A DNA stretch of 64,000 nucleotides, taken from Bacillus sp. SM2101 (GTDB taxonomy: Bacteria; Bacillota; Bacilli; Bacillales; SM2101). Below the pieces are notes generated by a model. That model had not been told where the DNA came from, searched no databases, and worked only from the letters and a program-made list of their open reading frames with translations. Location: contig NZ_JAEUFG010000012.1 in NCBI RefSeq assembly GCF_018588585.1, positions 1 to 64,000 of the forward strand. Reading direction: 5' to 3'. Shown piece by piece: positions 42,558 through 52,282 of the stretch. How positions within the stretch are numbered: position 1 is the stretch's first letter; each line of letters begins with the position of its first letter. Position numbers and translations under genes: made by a program.

Positions 42558-43268
42558 ATGAAAAATAAAGTTCTTGTAGTAGACGATGAAAAACCAATTG
42601 CTGATATTTTAAAATTCAACCTAGAAAAAGAAGGTTACGAAGTTACATGTGCTTACGATGGAGTAGAAGCACTTAATCAAGTTGAAGAGGTAAAACCGAG
42701 TATTATATTACTCGATATTATGCTCCCACTAAAAGATGGAATGGAAGTTTGCCGAGAAGTAAGGAAAAAATATGATATGCCAATTATCATGCTAACAGCA
42801 AAGGACACAGAAATTGATAAAGTTCTTGGTTTAGAATTAGGAGCGGATGATTATGTAACAAAACCGTTCAGTACTAGAGAGTTGCTTGCACGTGTAAAAG
42901 CTAATTTAAGAAGGCATCAACTCATACCAGAAGAAGATACATCACAAGATGACAATAATTACTTATCAATTGGACCACTAGTCATCCAACCGGATGCTTA
43001 TGTTGTTTCAAAACGTGGTGAAACGATAGAGCTGACTCACCGCGAGTTCGAGTTATTACATTATTTAGCAAAACACCTAGGTCAAGTAATGACAAGAGAG
43101 CATTTGCTTCAAACAGTGTGGGGTTACGATTATTTTGGCGATGTTCGTACAGTTGATGTCACAGTTCGACGACTCCGTGAAAAAATTGAAGATAACCCTA
43201 GCGATCCAACTTGGATTGTTACTAGAAGGGGTGTTGGATACTACTTACGAAATCCAGAGCAGGAGTAA
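42558..43268 (+). CDS. walR: Response regulator WalR (YycF)
   Basis: 236 aa OmpR-type regulator of cell-wall metabolism, essential in Bacilli. The receiver domain has VVDDEKP, the phosphorylated Asp near 54 in ILLDIMLP, and TKPF. The winged-helix C-terminus includes [15 protein letters not shown] and [20 protein letters not shown]. The ATG at 42558 has GAAAGGAG upstream; a longer in-frame ATG (42534) lacks a ribosome site. First gene of walRKHIJ. Confidence 0.97.
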   Translation: MKNKVLVVDDEKPIADILKFNLEKEGYEVTCAYDGVEALNQVEEVKPSIILLDIMLPLKDGMEVCREVRKKYDMPIIMLTAKDTEIDKVLGLELGADDYVTKPFSTRELLARVKANLRRHQLIPEEDTSQDDNNYLSIGPLVIQPDAYVVSKRGETIELTHREFELLHYLAKHLGQVMTREHLLQTVWGYDYFGDVRTVDVTVRRLREKIEDNPSDPTWIVTRRGVGYYLRNPEQE

Positions 43269-43276
43269 ATTTATTT

Positions 43277-45100
43277 ATGAAAAAAGTTGGTGTGTTTCGT
43301 TCCATTCATATTAAGTTTATTCTAATTTATATTCTCCTCATTCTTATTGCTATGCAAATTATAGGGGTGTATTTTGTTCGGAAACTAGAAGGTCAGCTCG
43401 TCGAAGGCTTTAAAGTGTCACTGGATAGACAAGAAAACATCCTATCCTACTATTTAGAGGAAGCCATAACATTAGAGCGAGATGAACAAGCAAGCACAGT
43501 TGAGGATGATGTCAAAAATATTTTGCGAGACTACGATTATCAGGACATTATTGAGGTACGTGTTATTGATATCAATAGTCGTGTCATAGGAACGTCTAAT
43601 CCAGATAATGAGAAAATTGTTGGGAAAAGAATGACTGAGCGTGGGATTAATCTTGCGCTTATTGTTGGAACAGCTAGTGATGAATTGGTTATAGAACCAA
43701 ATACAGGGTTCAGATTGCGTGTATTATCAACACCTATCAAGTCAAATGATGAAATTGTTGGTGCGATATACTTAGTAGCCTCTATGGAAAATGTCTATAA
43801 TCAAATGAAGCAAATTAATCGTATTCTTGTAACAGGAACAGTTTTAGCTATGGTCATTACTGCCGTATTAGGGATCTTTTTAGCCCATACGATTACTCGT
43901 CCAATTTCAGATATGAGAAAACAAGCTCTTGCGATGGCAAAAGGAAATTTCTCTAGAAAGGTTCGTATTTACGGATATGATGAAATTGGTCAATTAGCAT
44001 TAACCTTTAATTATTTATCTAGAAAACTCCAAGAAGCACAAGCGTCTACAGAGGGTGAAAGACGTAAGCTTGCTTCAGTTATTACACATATGACAGACGG
44101 GGTTATAGCGACTGACAGAACAGGACATATCATTTTAATAAATGATCCTGCCTTAAAACTATTAGGTATATCTAGGGAAGACGTATTTAATGAACCTATT
44201 ATTTCGGCCTTAGGATTAGAGGATGAACTTAATTTTGATACACTTTTAAATGAGAGAGAATCTTTAATACTCGACGTGAGTACAAAGGATAACTCTTATA
44301 TACTTCGGGTGAATTTTTCTGTCATTGAAAATAAAATCGGTATTACAAATGGCTTAATAGCTGTTTTACATGATGTGACCGAGCAAGAGAAGATCGAGCA
44401 GGAACGGCGAGAATTTGTTGCGAATGTGTCACATGAATTAAGAACGCCACTTACGACAATGAGAAGTTATTTGGAAGCATTAGCCGAAGGGGCATGGCAG
44501 GACAAAGATATTGCACCACAGTTTTTACATGTTACACAAACAGAAACTGAACGTATGATAAGACTAGTGAAGGATTTACTTCAGCTATCTAAGTTAGATA
44601 GTAGGGATTACTCATTACATAGAACACCTGTTAATTTTATTGAATTTTTTCATCAGATTATTGATCGATTTGAAATTTCAAAGAATCAATATGTAACTTT
44701 CAAAAGACAGCTACCAGATGAAAAAATTACGGTTAGTATTGATAAGGATAAAGTAACTCAAGTCATAGATAACATCATTTCAAATGCATTAAAATACTCT
44801 CCAGAAGGAGGACAAGTCAGCTTCTCTTTGAGGAAAAATGTTAATCATCTTGAAGTAATCATAAGTGATGAAGGTGTCGGTATTCCTAAGGCAAACCTTG
44901 CACATATATTCGATAGGTTTTATAGAGTTGATAAGGCTAGAAGCCGTAACCTAGGTGGAACAGGTCTAGGTTTGGCAATTTCCAAAGAAATGATAGAAGC
45001 ACATGGAGGAGACATTTGGGCAGAGAGTGAGGAGGGCAAGGGTACGACAATTTTCTTTACACTCCCACTTGAAAAGGAGCAAGAGGATGAGTGGTCATGA
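43277..45100 (+). CDS. walK: Sensor histidine kinase WalK (YycG)
   Basis: 607 aa. Two membrane segments (about 12-30 and 183-203) flank an extracellular sensor domain. HAMP (TRPISDMRKQALAMAKGNF), PAS, HisKA with H-box FVANVSHELRTPLTTMRSYL (His near 385) and HATPase (DNIISNALKYSPEG, GTGLGLAISKEM) follow. It phosphorylates WalR. Eight bases after walR. Confidence 0.97.
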   Translation: MKKVGVFRSIHIKFILIYILLILIAMQIIGVYFVRKLEGQLVEGFKVSLDRQENILSYYLEEAITLERDEQASTVEDDVKNILRDYDYQDIIEVRVIDINSRVIGTSNPDNEKIVGKRMTERGINLALIVGTASDELVIEPNTGFRLRVLSTPIKSNDEIVGAIYLVASMENVYNQMKQINRILVTGTVLAMVITAVLGIFLAHTITRPISDMRKQALAMAKGNFSRKVRIYGYDEIGQLALTFNYLSRKLQEAQASTEGERRKLASVITHMTDGVIATDRTGHIILINDPALKLLGISREDVFNEPIISALGLEDELNFDTLLNERESLILDVSTKDNSYILRVNFSVIENKIGITNGLIAVLHDVTEQEKIEQERREFVANVSHELRTPLTTMRSYLEALAEGAWQDKDIAPQFLHVTQTETERMIRLVKDLLQLSKLDSRDYSLHRTPVNFIEFFHQIIDRFEISKNQYVTFKRQLPDEKITVSIDKDKVTQVIDNIISNALKYSPEGGQVSFSLRKNVNHLEVIISDEGVGIPKANLAHIFDRFYRVDKARSRNLGGTGLGLAISKEMIEAHGGDIWAESEEGKGTTIFFTLPLEKEQEDEWS

Positions 45101-46407
45101 AATTTGAGGTCTTAAAATCAATATTGCTAACAACATTAGTGCTGATCAGTATTATTTTAACATGGAATATTTGGACTTTCCAAAATAAGTATAAAACATT
45201 AGAAAATCCAGATATTAATCAATTTGTTTTAGTTAACAATGAAACTCGTGATGTTGAAGAACTGATTAAACCTAGTCAAATGTTTATTCATTATAATTAC
45301 GATGATTATGGAACAAATGAATATTACAAAATTGATAAAATGGTATCAGAAATACAAAAATGGATTATTACGAATGTAACAAATATATCTAATACTATTC
45401 CACAAAAAGATTTTTTATCATTTATCCATGGAGATAATAAAATTGAAATAGTCTATCAAGACCAAGTTCCAGCTGAATTTACGAAGAAAATGTTTCAATT
45501 TCAAAATCCAGATATTTTAGTCGGGCTGTATGATCGTATCGTTGTTGATGTGGATAAGGGAGAATTATATTTTGTTTTATATGATAAGCAAAGAGTGTAT
45601 AAAGCATCACTAGATAATGTTTATTTAGAAAATATAAGGAAAAATTTCCAAGAAAAAAAATCGTATACACACTATATCCCATACGACATCAATGAAGTAA
45701 AACGCATTTATGTACCATCGGGAGAGCAAGCTGTATATCAATTGGAATATACGTATGAAACACTAGCTCCAGAAGTATTTAAGGATGCTCTTTTTAGTGA
45801 TCCTAAATCTGTTCAAAAGGAATCATTATCTTCACACGTGGTTGTGTATACAGATGGCTCACGATTTATGGAAGTAAATTCTTTAACGAATCGTTTAAAG
45901 TTTGAGAATCCAGTATCAGAGGATAGTGACATATTAAGTACCGCAAATACTGTATTAAAAAGCATTGATTTTGTAAATAGTCATGGTGGATGGACGGATA
46001 AATATCGTTATTGGAGCTGGGATGAGAACAGAGAAAAGTATACGCAAACGACAGAGTTTCAGTTATTTTTACGAAACCTACCTGTTTTCAATGAAAGTAA
46101 CCTTACAAAAATTGAACAATATTGGCGAAATGGCAAATTATATCGATATGAACGCCCGATGATTGAACTAAAAATATCTGAACATAGGGAGGTTACTATA
46201 CCAACGGGTGAAGAAATTATTAATCATTTGGAACAAATGGAACAATTTAATAAAAATTCACTTGAAGATCTAATCCTAGGCTATAGGCTTAGACGAGATG
46301 ATCGAGATGTTTTGATTTTTGATCCAGTTTGGTTTTATCGTTATAACAACATCTGGCGTCATATTAATGTAGAAGAGGTAGGAGGAGAGTATATTGGATT
46401 GGAATAA
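45097..46407 (+). CDS. walH: WalK regulatory protein WalH (YycH)
   Basis: 436 aa. One N-terminal membrane anchor (about 8-28, LLTTLVLISIILTWNIW) and a large extracytoplasmic YycH domain. With WalI it modulates WalK in the membrane. The ATG at 45097 overlaps the walK stop (ATGA). Sequence-level conservation in this family is low; assignment rests on length, anchor, motifs such as ESLSSHVVVYTDGSRFMEVN, and operon position. Confidence 0.93.
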   Translation: MKFEVLKSILLTTLVLISIILTWNIWTFQNKYKTLENPDINQFVLVNNETRDVEELIKPSQMFIHYNYDDYGTNEYYKIDKMVSEIQKWIITNVTNISNTIPQKDFLSFIHGDNKIEIVYQDQVPAEFTKKMFQFQNPDILVGLYDRIVVDVDKGELYFVLYDKQRVYKASLDNVYLENIRKNFQEKKSYTHYIPYDINEVKRIYVPSGEQAVYQLEYTYETLAPEVFKDALFSDPKSVQKESLSSHVVVYTDGSRFMEVNSLTNRLKFENPVSEDSDILSTANTVLKSIDFVNSHGGWTDKYRYWSWDENREKYTQTTEFQLFLRNLPVFNESNLTKIEQYWRNGKLYRYERPMIELKISEHREVTIPTGEEIINHLEQMEQFNKNSLEDLILGYRLRRDDRDVLIFDPVWFYRYNNIWRHINVEEVGGEYIGLE

Positions 46408-47176
46408 GACGAAAACCATTTTCATTATTACTTTTCTCTTGCTAGATATTTTTTTAATCTATCAGTTACTTGAAATGCGCAATAATAACCAATTAATGAT
46501 ACTGACAGAAAAAACAATTGAGGAAAATTTAGCTGCTGACGATATTACTTATGTTAAAATTCCTGAGGTAGAGGAGAGAGGAAAATATTTAAGCGGTGAA
46601 AGTAGATTGTTTACGGAAGAAGAACTAACGAAACTAGCTGGTCAGGATATACCTATTGTTGATACTACAATAGTAGAATCAACATTGTTAACACCGTATC
46701 CATTAGAAGAAGCAAAGCTTGACTTCCTACTAAGTCAATTTTTCAAAGAGTATATTATTGATGGCGATAAATATACTCTTTGGGAAATGGATGAGGGGCT
46801 AAACCAAATTATTTTCTATCAACTATTTAATGATAAAGTTATTTACAACGAACAAAATAGTAGTATTATCGTACAACTTAATGACATAAATGAAATTATT
46901 TCTTATAGGCAGACAATGCTTAATATAGAAGAATACGAAAAAGAAGAAGAAATTATTCCTGCGATAAAGGCGTTAGAAATTCTCCACAATAAGAACTTAT
47001 TAAAGTTTGGTAGCCAAATAACAGAAATTGAGTTAGGATATTATTCAATTGTGCCATTTACAACTCCCCAATCAAAGGTTCTTACACCGACTTGGCAATT
47101 TGTCGTAAATGATCAGGAAAACTATTACGTCAATGCATTTGAGGGGAAAGTAATTGACGAGGAAAGTTTGGAGTGA
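46394..47176 (+). CDS. walI: WalK regulatory protein WalI (YycI)
   Basis: 260 aa. It begins [20 protein letters not shown], the typical WalI anchor, followed by an extracytoplasmic YycI domain ending [24 protein letters not shown] start at 46394 overlapping walH by 14 bases, with AGGAGGAGAG upstream. Confidence 0.93.
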   Translation: MDWNKTKTIFIITFLLLDIFLIYQLLEMRNNNQLMILTEKTIEENLAADDITYVKIPEVEERGKYLSGESRLFTEEELTKLAGQDIPIVDTTIVESTLLTPYPLEEAKLDFLLSQFFKEYIIDGDKYTLWEMDEGLNQIIFYQLFNDKVIYNEQNSSIIVQLNDINEIISYRQTMLNIEEYEKEEEIIPAIKALEILHNKNLLKFGSQITEIELGYYSIVPFTTPQSKVLTPTWQFVVNDQENYYVNAFEGKVIDEESLE

Positions 47177-47184
47177 AAGAAAGT

Positions 47185-47979
47185 ATGAGTTTACAATTTA
47201 GTGTGCTTGCAAGTGGCAGTACTGGAAATGCGTTTTATATAGAAACGAACGAGCAATCAATATTAGTTGATGCTGGCTTAAGTGGTAAACAGATGGAGCG
47301 ATTATTTCTTCAGATTGACCGTTCGATAAGTAATCTATCTGGAATTTTAGTAACTCATGAACATGTTGATCATATAAAAGGGATAGGTGTATTAGCTAGG
47401 AAATATCAATTACCAATATACGCGAATGCAAAGACGTGGAGTGCGATGGAAAGTAAAGTTGGTGAAATCCCTACAGAACAAAAGTTCATTTTTGATATGG
47501 GTAAAGTAAAATCGTTTGGCAATTTAGATATAGAGTCATTTGGAGTGTCACACGATGCAGCCGAGCCAATGTTTTATGTTTTTCACCATGAAGGTAATAA
47601 AATTGCACTTATTACGGATACTGGTTATGTCAGTGATCGAATGAAAGGAATTATTAACAACGCTGACGTATTTGTGTTTGAGAGCAATCATGATGTTGAC
47701 ATGCTAAGAATGGGTAAATATCCATGGAATATTAAGCGCCGAATTTTAAGTGATGTTGGCCACGTATCGAATGAAGATGCAGCCATTGCGATGACTGAAG
47801 TTATAGGTGATCGTACGAAACGTATTTATTTAGCACATTTAAGCCAAGATAATAATATGAAGGATTTAGCACGGATGGCAGTTTCTCAGACATTAGAATC
47901 AAAAGGTTTTATAATCGGAGAGCAGTTTAACTTATATGATACTGATCCAAATCAACCGACAAAGCTCATAGCAGTCTAG
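47185..47979 (+). CDS. walJ: Metallo-beta-lactamase fold hydrolase WalJ (YycJ)
   Basis: 264 aa. It starts [20 protein letters not shown]; metal-binding motifs [19 protein letters not shown] and ESNHD are present. The family is a 5'-3' exonuclease-like MBL protein implicated in coordinating division with replication. The ATG at 47185 matches homologue length; a GTG at 47173 is in frame. Last gene of the Wal operon. Confidence 0.94.
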   Translation: MSLQFSVLASGSTGNAFYIETNEQSILVDAGLSGKQMERLFLQIDRSISNLSGILVTHEHVDHIKGIGVLARKYQLPIYANAKTWSAMESKVGEIPTEQKFIFDMGKVKSFGNLDIESFGVSHDAAEPMFYVFHHEGNKIALITDTGYVSDRMKGIINNADVFVFESNHDVDMLRMGKYPWNIKRRILSDVGHVSNEDAAIAMTEVIGDRTKRIYLAHLSQDNNMKDLARMAVSQTLESKGFIIGEQFNLYDTDPNQPTKLIAV

Positions 47980-48045
47980 TTCATAATCAAATCTTCCATA
48001 AAGTTGAATCGACTTATAGCATCCATCCCTTAGAAGTTGCTTCAT

Positions 48046-48179
48046 CCTTTTTACTCGCATAGAGTTGTATTTCTTACAAGAAAGCGTTCTTGGCTTCTTT
48101 TCTATTTTTAAAATTTAGGGCGTGGATATAACCTTATATGACTGTCCACTTTTTAAAACAATAGCATATGAAAAGAGCC
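48046..48179 (-). repeat. MITE-like repeat, decayed, inverted (L)
   Basis: On the minus strand GGCTCTTTTCATATGCTATT and GTTTTAAAAAGTGGACAGTC match the left half of copy G with deletions, and AGAAAAGAAGCCAAGAACG matches its centre. It is the only clear minus-strand copy. It occupies most of the walJ-htrC gap. Confidence 0.5.
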
Positions 48180-48180
48180 A

Positions 48181-48230
48181 TCTCTAAAAAGGCAAAAACA
48201 CCCTTCATGTGAAATTATGTGATGACTGTG
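48181..48230 (+). repeat. Hairpin-repeat core, second copy
   Basis: CAAAAACACCCTTCATGTGA with AAATTATGTG after it corresponds to the loop and right arm of the 31,583 hairpin; the left arm is not preserved. Confidence 0.35.
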
Positions 48231-48334
48231 TTAGTTCGTGGATATGATAGATTTATTAGTATTTCTGAGTATAATAAATATTACAAGCATTAATTGCAAA
48301 ATCTAACATTCATCGGTGAAAGGGTGGATCACTT

Positions 48335-49576
48335 ATGGGATATTATGATCAAGACTATGAGCAAGCTCAAGGAAAGCAAAAAGGAAATCGAGGCGGTTGG
48401 TTTTTATCAGCACTTGTTGGGGCTATTCTGGGAGCATTGCTAGTTGTTATTGCAATTCCTACTTTAGTTAATTTAGATGTTTTACCGTATGATATAGCTA
48501 TTAACGAGGAGCAAGCTGAGCAACTCGAAACAAATAACGGGACACCAATAAATGAGGGAACTAATAAAAATATTGCCGTCAATGTATCCTCACAAATAAC
48601 GGATGCAGTTGATAAAGTATCAGACGCAGTTGTCGGTGTAGTGAATATTCAACAAGCCGGCTTTTGGAGTAACAACGAAGCTGGAGCACAAGAAGCAGGA
48701 ACAGGATCAGGAGTTATTTATAAAAAAGATAACGGTAAAGCTTACGTTGTTACTAATCACCATGTCATCGAAGGTGCTAATGCAGTAGAAGTAAGCTTGG
48801 CTGACGGAACCCGCGTACCAGCAACCATACTTGGAAGTGATATTTGGACTGACTTAGCAGTTCTTGAAATTGATGGTGAACATGTTACAACGGTAGCCGA
48901 GTTTGGTGACTCTGATCAAATTAATCTAGGTGAGCCAGTCATTGCTATTGGAAATCCATTAGGCTTGGAGTTTTCTGGTTCAGTAACACAAGGGATCGTA
49001 TCAGGTTTAAATCGTTCTGTACCAATGGACATTAATGGGGATGGTACGTATGATTGGAACTCTGAAGTTTTGCAAACAGATGCAGCAATTAACCCAGGTA
49101 ATAGCGGTGGAGCATTAGTTAACATCGATGGTCAAGTCATAGGGATTAACTCAATGAAAATAGCTGAACAAGCAGTTGAAGGAATTGGCTTCTCAATTCC
49201 AAGTAATTATGCGCTACCAGTCATTCAGGACTTAGAGCAATACCAGGAAGTGCGGCGTCCTTATATGGGAGTAGGAGACTTGGTATCGTTAAATGAGATC
49301 TCAGATTACCATAAAAAACAAACACTTCATTTACCCGAAGATGTTACAGAAGGTGTCGTCATCCAGCGAGTAGAACCTAATTCTCCAGCAAGCCAAGCAG
49401 GCTTAGCAGAATTAGACGTCATTGTCGCAATGGATGGTGTACAAATTACAGATACAATTGAATTAAGAAAGTACTTGTATAATGAAAAAGCAATTGGCGA
49501 CACGATGGATGTCACTATCTTCCGAGACGGTGAAGAACAAACAGTCACACTGAAGTTGATTGAAGAAATATTTTAG
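48335..49576 (+). CDS. htrC: HtrA-type serine protease HtrC (YycK)
   Basis: 413 aa membrane-anchored S1C protease. One membrane segment (about 24-47), then a trypsin-like domain with catalytic His (VTNHHVIEGAN), Asp (TDLAVLEI) and Ser (NPGNSGGALV), and a C-terminal PDZ domain (VVIQRVEPNSPASQAGL). It degrades misfolded proteins at the membrane surface. ATG with AAAGGGTGG upstream. Usual Bacillus position between walJ and rlmH. Followed by its own terminator. Confidence 0.95.
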   Translation: MGYYDQDYEQAQGKQKGNRGGWFLSALVGAILGALLVVIAIPTLVNLDVLPYDIAINEEQAEQLETNNGTPINEGTNKNIAVNVSSQITDAVDKVSDAVVGVVNIQQAGFWSNNEAGAQEAGTGSGVIYKKDNGKAYVVTNHHVIEGANAVEVSLADGTRVPATILGSDIWTDLAVLEIDGEHVTTVAEFGDSDQINLGEPVIAIGNPLGLEFSGSVTQGIVSGLNRSVPMDINGDGTYDWNSEVLQTDAAINPGNSGGALVNIDGQVIGINSMKIAEQAVEGIGFSIPSNYALPVIQDLEQYQEVRRPYMGVGDLVSLNEISDYHKKQTLHLPEDVTEGVVIQRVEPNSPASQAGLAELDVIVAMDGVQITDTIELRKYLYNEKAIGDTMDVTIFRDGEEQTVTLKLIEEIF

Positions 49577-49588
49577 ATATTAATAGGT

Positions 49589-49637
49589 AGAGGCTTCTCT
49601 TTAGTCAAATTCGTTTGGCAGAGAGAAGCCTCTTTTT
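49589..49637 (+). terminator. htrC terminator
   Basis: AGAGGCTTCTCT pairs perfectly with AGAGAAGCCTCT (12 bp), followed by TTTT. The remaining ~340 bases before the next gene (49638-49977) are AT-rich with no recognised feature. Confidence 0.9.
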
Positions 49638-49977
49638 GAAGTTGGACAATAACAGTAGCTATTTTGAGAGAAAGAGGGGATATTTCTTCAGTAAAAGCTT
49701 AAATTCCATAGAAAGAGTGCTGATTTGGACAAAAAAAGATGGTCATAGGAAATTAAGTTAATAATTAGAGTTATTATATATGTTGGTAGATTTTTCTTTA
49801 CATAAAAGTATAATATACTATAGATATGGTTAAAAGCATGCAACATTCTTGAGAAAATTAACATTTTTAATGAAAAACAAACTGCGATCCTTGAAGGCAA
49901 CAATGCAATGTTATGCAGTGTAATTATTGAACAAATACATTAGTTAACCTATTGTCCGATGAAAGGATGATTAATAA

Positions 49978-51222
49978 ATGGGCTATTATGACGATGGTTA
50001 TGTTCACATACAAAAAAGATACAAAAGGAAGAGAAAGAAAAAAGGTTGGTTGTTAACTGTATTTATAGGTGCAGTTGTCGGCACATTCATTGTCATTATG
50101 TTCATTCCTCTATTAGCAAAATTAGATGTCCTCCCTTATAAAATTGTATATGAACACGAAAAAATTCAATTACCAGAGGAAATTGATTCTGTCTCAGTTA
50201 CAGCAGCCTCTAGTAGAAATATGTCAGTCAATGTGATTACACCTGTAACTGAAGCTGTAGAGAAAGTTTCAGAGGCAGTTGTCGGTGTCGTAAACATTCA
50301 AGAAGCAAGCTTTTGGTCAAGTAGAGGAACGGTCGAAGCTGGTACTGGTTCAGGTGTTATATATAAAAAAGACCGTGACATAGCATATATTGTGACAAAT
50401 CACCATGTTGTTGAACAGGCTAATCGCGTTGAAGTCGTACTATATGATGGTACACGTGTAAATGCGGACATAGTCGGAACTGACGCATTAACAGATTTGG
50501 CTGTACTCAAAATTGATGCAAAGGATATAACGGTCATTGCCGAATTAGGTGACTCAGATCAGTTGAAAATTGGGGAAACCGTCATCGCAATAGGTAACCC
50601 ATTAGGAATCCATCTATCAGGTTCCGTCACAAAAGGCATTATTTCTGGTACAAATCGGTTTATCCCAGTTGAAGTAGAATCAAAAGGCAGAATCATTGAT
50701 TGGTTTGCTGAGGTTTTACAAACCGATGCTGCGATAAACCCAGGAAATAGTGGAGGCGCACTCGTAGATATGAATGGAAAGGTCATCGGCATAAATTCGA
50801 TGAAAATTGCAAGGCATACTGTTGAAGGTATTGGCCTTTCGATCCCAATTAACTACGTACAACAAACAATTGAAAACTTAGAAGAGAATGGCGTGATTAG
50901 ACGCCCTTATATGGGGGTAGAATTAACCTCTTTACAAGATATTAAGGTAGAGCATTTACAAAAAACATTAAAGCTACCAACAGAAGTGACTAAAGGTGTA
51001 GCTATCACTGGCGTTGAACGGTCTTCACCTGCTGACGAAGCCGGTTTGCAAGAGTTTGATGTCATTGTCGAACTTGACGGTGAGCAAATAAATGACCTAA
51101 CAAGCTTAAGAAGGCACTTATATACGAAAAAGTCAGTAGGAGATACGATGGAAGTAACATTGTTTCGACAAGGATTTAAACAAACGATAACGATGAAGCT
51201 GTCTAAATATATTTTGCTGTAG
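49978..51222 (+). CDS. Second HtrA-type serine protease, tandem paralogue of htrC
   Basis: 414 aa, the same layout as the upstream HtrC: MGYYDDGY start, a strongly basic stretch (KRYKRKRKKK), one membrane segment and a complete S1C triad (VTNHHVVEQAN, TDLAVLKI, NPGNSGGALVD), then a PDZ domain (VAITGVERSSPADEAGL). The two align end to end, indicating tandem duplication with diversification in the surface loops (for example WFAEVLQTD versus WNSEVLQTD). ATG follows GAAAGGATG. Confidence 0.93.
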   Translation: MGYYDDGYVHIQKRYKRKRKKKGWLLTVFIGAVVGTFIVIMFIPLLAKLDVLPYKIVYEHEKIQLPEEIDSVSVTAASSRNMSVNVITPVTEAVEKVSEAVVGVVNIQEASFWSSRGTVEAGTGSGVIYKKDRDIAYIVTNHHVVEQANRVEVVLYDGTRVNADIVGTDALTDLAVLKIDAKDITVIAELGDSDQLKIGETVIAIGNPLGIHLSGSVTKGIISGTNRFIPVEVESKGRIIDWFAEVLQTDAAINPGNSGGALVDMNGKVIGINSMKIARHTVEGIGLSIPINYVQQTIENLEENGVIRRPYMGVELTSLQDIKVEHLQKTLKLPTEVTKGVAITGVERSSPADEAGLQEFDVIVELDGEQINDLTSLRRHLYTKKSVGDTMEVTLFRQGFKQTITMKLSKYILL

Positions 51223-51282
51223 GTAGATGTATAAACGGTAGGTCGAGAGGGTTTTATGAGTATTAGCTAATTTTCAGCCTTA

Positions 51283-51350
51283 GCGCCTATCTCTGAGAGG
51301 TCGATTCAACATTTTACCTGAAGGTAAAAAGCAGCTTTATGTGAAATGCC
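51283..51350 (+). repeat. Hairpin repeat, third copy
   Basis: CATTTTA ... TGAAATG surrounds CTGAAGGTAAAAAGCAGCTT, a variant of the loop at 31,595-31,619. Both copies follow a CTATCTCT...GAGGT segment, so the unit is about 65 bp. Confidence 0.42.
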
Positions 51351-51434
51351 TTGAGTTCAAGTGCTTGTCGGTGGAGTCAGGATGATAAGATTGCGGTTTT
51401 AAGGTGGATGAGAAGTCGCTTATGCTTTTATGTG

Positions 51435-51767
51435 TGTGGATAAATATTTATGTCAATAATTACCCACAATAATATATGCTACAATGGATATCGGAAAAAG
51501 AATTGCCCACATGTGGATAAATATAAAGAGTCATTGTTTGGAGGAATGAGAACATGAAATGCTGTGATGAACATATAGATTTAGCCATTGATATGTATGT
51601 AGATGAACATGAAATTGCACCAGAAATAAATATGCTAAATGAAGAAGAAAAGTTGTCAACATGCTGTGAATTTTGTCGAAATCAAGCAACATATATTGTA
51701 GGGAACTAATATTCTCATACAAGATGTGGATAGAAAATGTGTATATGTGGATAACCACTGTGGATAA
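51435..51767. promoter_or_regulatory. DnaA-box cluster around the CxxH/CxxC gene
   Basis: Four exact TGTGGATAA boxes (51435-51443, 51512-51520, 51746-51754, 51759-51767) and one single-mismatch box (51725-51733), all in the same orientation, sit on both sides of a tiny gene and just before rlmH. They are too far (38 kb) from oriC to be part of it. They could be a DnaA-titrating cluster or a DnaA-regulated promoter region. Confidence 0.65.
51554..51709 (+). CDS. CxxH/CxxC small protein (BA5709 family)
   Basis: 51 aa, begins MKCCDEHIDLAIDMYVDEHE and ends TCCEFCRNQATYIVGN. The CxxH-type CCDEH and the CCEFC pair are the defining metal-site motifs of the small Bacillus family found between htrC and rlmH. 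TTTGGAGGAATG lies upstream. Function unknown, probably binds zinc. Confidence 0.88.
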   Translation: MKCCDEHIDLAIDMYVDEHEIAPEINMLNEEEKLSTCCEFCRNQATYIVGN

Positions 51768-51802
51768 CTTGTAAGTAAACTGTTTATAAAGCGGGGATAA
51801 AT

Positions 51803-52282
51803 GTGAATATCTCAATTATTTCAATTGGAAAACTAAAAGAAAAATACTTAAAGCAAGGCATACAAGAGTACTTAAAACGCCTCACACCTTATGCAAAGGT
51901 GAATATCATCGAGCTCCCAGACGAAAAAGCACCCGAAGCCTTAAGCGGGCAACAAATGGAACAAATCAAACAAAAGGAAGGCGAGCGCATACTCGCAAAA
52001 ATATCAGAAGACACCCACGTCATCGCCCTTGCCATCGAAGGCAAAATGAAAACATCCGAACAGCTCGCAAAAGACCTCGATCATTTGGCAACGTACGGAA
52101 AAAGCAAAGTTGCTTTTGTGATTGGTGGGTCGCTAGGACTAAGTAATGAAGTAATGCAGAGGTCGAACGAATCGTTGTCATTTTCTAAGATGACGTTTCC
52201 TCATCAGTTGATGAGATTGATTTTGTTGGAACAGGTTTATCGGGCGTTTCGGATTAATAGGGGGGAACCGTACCATAAATAG
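51803..52282 (+). CDS. rlmH: 23S rRNA (pseudouridine-1915-N3)-methyltransferase RlmH
   Basis: 159 aa SPOUT methyltransferase, complete. It begins [20 protein letters not shown], has the SAM knot [13 protein letters not shown] and [19 protein letters not shown], and ends RGEPYHK. GTG start with a modest GCGGGGAT ribosome site. The 3' end is the insertion point of the accessory element that follows, but the reading frame is unbroken. The last 35 codons overlap the antisense recombinase frame. Confidence 0.96.
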   Translation: MNISIISIGKLKEKYLKQGIQEYLKRLTPYAKVNIIELPDEKAPEALSGQQMEQIKQKEGERILAKISEDTHVIALAIEGKMKTSEQLAKDLDHLATYGKSKVAFVIGGSLGLSNEVMQRSNESLSFSKMTFPHQLMRLILLEQVYRAFRINRGEPYHK

